From: CALARM01 sp964431735
GTDB lineage: Bacteria > Vulcanimicrobiota > SpSt-956 > JAKJGF01
Assembly (NCBI GenBank): GCA_964431735.1
Contig: CAYSLJ010000009.1
Span: forward strand, 1-64,000
Direction: 5' to 3'
DNA length: 64,000 nucleotides
The notes under the pieces are model-generated. The model was not told where the DNA came from. It did not search any database and was given only the letters and a program-made list of their open reading frames with translations. Of this stretch, positions 63,437-64,000 are shown one piece after another. The first letter of the stretch is position 1. Every line of letters starts with the position of its first letter. The position numbers and the translations under genes were made by a program.

Positions 63437-63479
63437 CTCTTTTACCCTTTTTGAAAAAATTCGCAAAAGGGTAAAAGAG
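63437..63479. other. 15-bp perfect inverted repeat 25 bp past the variable repeat
   Basis: CTCTTTTACCCTTTT and AAAAGGGTAAAAGAG are exact complements with a 13-nt loop. On the minus strand this sits shortly after the target stop codon. In the Bordetella phage DGR a hairpin downstream of the variable repeat raises retrohoming, so this is a candidate equivalent. No U-run follows, so a terminator is less likely. Confidence 0.6.
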
Positions 63480-63497
63480 TAAAAAAATCAAGAGTAA

Positions 63498-64000
63498 CTA
63501 ATTCCTGACAGGACGGAAACCCAGGAAGTAGTTGCGGCCATCAGGCGTGATGCCGATGCGGAACGCCGACCGGCAGCCATCGGGACCAAAGTTCCAGCTG
63601 CCGCCGCGAATGACACGGTAAGCGCCCGAAGCAGGGCCTGTAGGATTCGTGCCGGGACTTATACCATAATAAGCAGGTGGATTTATCCCACTATCACTGA
63701 ACCAATCACTGCACCATTCCCACACATTTCCGCTCATATCATAAAGGCCAAAGCTATTAGGAAGTTTCTGACCTACAATATGATGATTCTCATTACCGGG
63801 GCCACCATATCCATCTCCGGCATTATTCCAGTACCACGCATAATTCCCGATATTCGGCGGATCAGGCGGATAAGGATCACCCCAGTAATATTCTGCCGCA
63901 TTACCGCCACGGCAGGCATATTCCCACTCTGCCTCTGTAGGAAGTCTATAACCATTAAGAGTCCTCCATACAGAAGGATCATTTCCTCTATTATTTATCG
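63498..64000 (-). CDS. DGR target: formylglycine-generating-enzyme (SUMF1)/C-type-lectin-fold protein, 3' part
   Basis: The gene runs off the right edge; 166 codons are visible. GYRLPTEAEWEYACRGG, FGLYDMSGNVWEWCSDW and YRVIRGGSWN are hallmarks of the FGE-sulfatase family, whose fold is a C-type lectin variant used by many DGR targets (for example TvpA of Treponema). The last 41 residues are encoded by the variable repeat. Real FGE enzymes need two active-site cysteines near the C-terminus; the visible GPDGCRSAF keeps one Cys, but the motif here is template-written, so a ligand-binding role is more likely than sulfatase maturation. The N-terminus, including any signal peptide, is not in the window. 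Confidence 0.92.
   Translation of the reverse strand, partial: INNRGNDPSVWRTLNGYRLPTEAEWEYACRGGNAAEYYWGDPYPPDPPNIGNYAWYWNNAGDGYGGPGNENHHIVGQKLPNSFGLYDMSGNVWEWCSDWFSDSGINPPAYYGISPGTNPTGPASGAYRVIRGGSWNFGPDGCRSAFRIGITPDGRNYFLGFRPVRN
63505..63630 (-). repeat. DGR variable repeat (VR) at the 3' end of the target gene
   Basis: 126 bp aligned without gaps to the template repeat. By eye count 22 positions differ, all at template A (13 A to T, 9 A to G on the coding strand, none to C), and 14 template adenines are unchanged. The 3' end, CTGGGTTTCCGTCCTGTCAG, is identical in both and should hold the initiation-of-mutagenic-homology site. It ends 5 bp before the last base of the stop codon. Confidence 0.95.

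Noticed and set aside
63437..63479. The hairpin after the target gene as an intrinsic terminator
   Set aside because: The stem is AT-rich and no U-run follows on the minus strand, so I list it as a structure of unknown role with a possible DGR function.
1..64000. tRNA, rRNA or a prophage
   Set aside because: I saw no cloverleaf-like segment with a GGTTCGAATCC-type arm, no rRNA sequence, and no phage structural, terminase or integrase gene. A tRNA-finding program would be needed to exclude divergent tRNAs.

Overview
This window is low-GC bacterial DNA from an organism I cannot place to phylum. Several proteins point to an envelope with an outer membrane: a TPR protein ending in a beta-barrel-like domain, a lipoprotein of more than 1300 residues and a LolD/MacB-type exporter. 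Other traits are many TPR and HEAT proteins, a eukaryote-like Ser/Thr kinase, stand-alone response regulators, a PilT-like ATPase and a NurA/HerA pair. No rRNA or tRNA gene was seen.

Layout. 0.4-4.3 kb: two small membrane coiled-coil proteins, a PilT-like ATPase and a zinc-ribbon Ser/Thr kinase with HEAT and TPR repeats. 4.7-7.4 kb: a possible primase-like protein and a TIM-barrel protein. 7.8-10.6 kb: a clostripain-fold protein lacking both catalytic residues, then a broken copy split by a repeat element. 10.8-16.7 kb: a nucleotide-transporter-like protein, NAD kinase, an M28 peptidase, a histidine kinase and a sugar epimerase. 16.8-39 kb (minus strand): a Pel-type exopolysaccharide locus. 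In transcription order it holds a PPC-domain protein, a TPR protein, a response regulator, a hybrid-input histidine kinase, a GH114 hydrolase, a DUF2194/deacetylase-like protein, a PelB-like TPR/barrel protein, a response regulator, PelD, PelE, a HEAT-PelF fusion and PelG. 39-45 kb: a giant TPR lipoprotein and two receiver-DHp proteins. 45-49 kb: NurA, a small partner and HerA. 49-58.6 kb: a radical SAM protein, Rho, ABC exporters, a GAF protein and a subtilase. 58.6-61.1 kb: a tandem duplication of an Rpn/PD-(D/E)XK gene, one copy with a nonsense codon. 61.3-64 kb: a complete diversity-generating retroelement (DGR).

The DGR is the standout. All parts lie on the minus strand in the order target (formylglycine-generating-enzyme/C-type-lectin fold, running off the window), HRDC protein, Avd, reverse transcriptase, template repeat. 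I aligned the 126-nt template repeat (61326-61451) to the variable repeat (63505-63630) by eye. Of 36 template adenines 22 differ, while none of the 90 other positions differs. That is the signature of adenine-directed mutagenic retrohoming.

The second theme is intergenic repeats. Nearly every gene junction from the left edge to about 56.7 kb carries arrays with a 7-nt period (TGACGCG/TAACGCG/TGATGCG, or AGTGAGT/AGTGAAA types), alone or as the core of palindromic MITE-like elements of about 100-130 bp. They supply stop codons, separate a Shine-Dalgarno from its start and interrupt a gene. They are absent from the last 7 kb, which holds the Rpn pair and the DGR.
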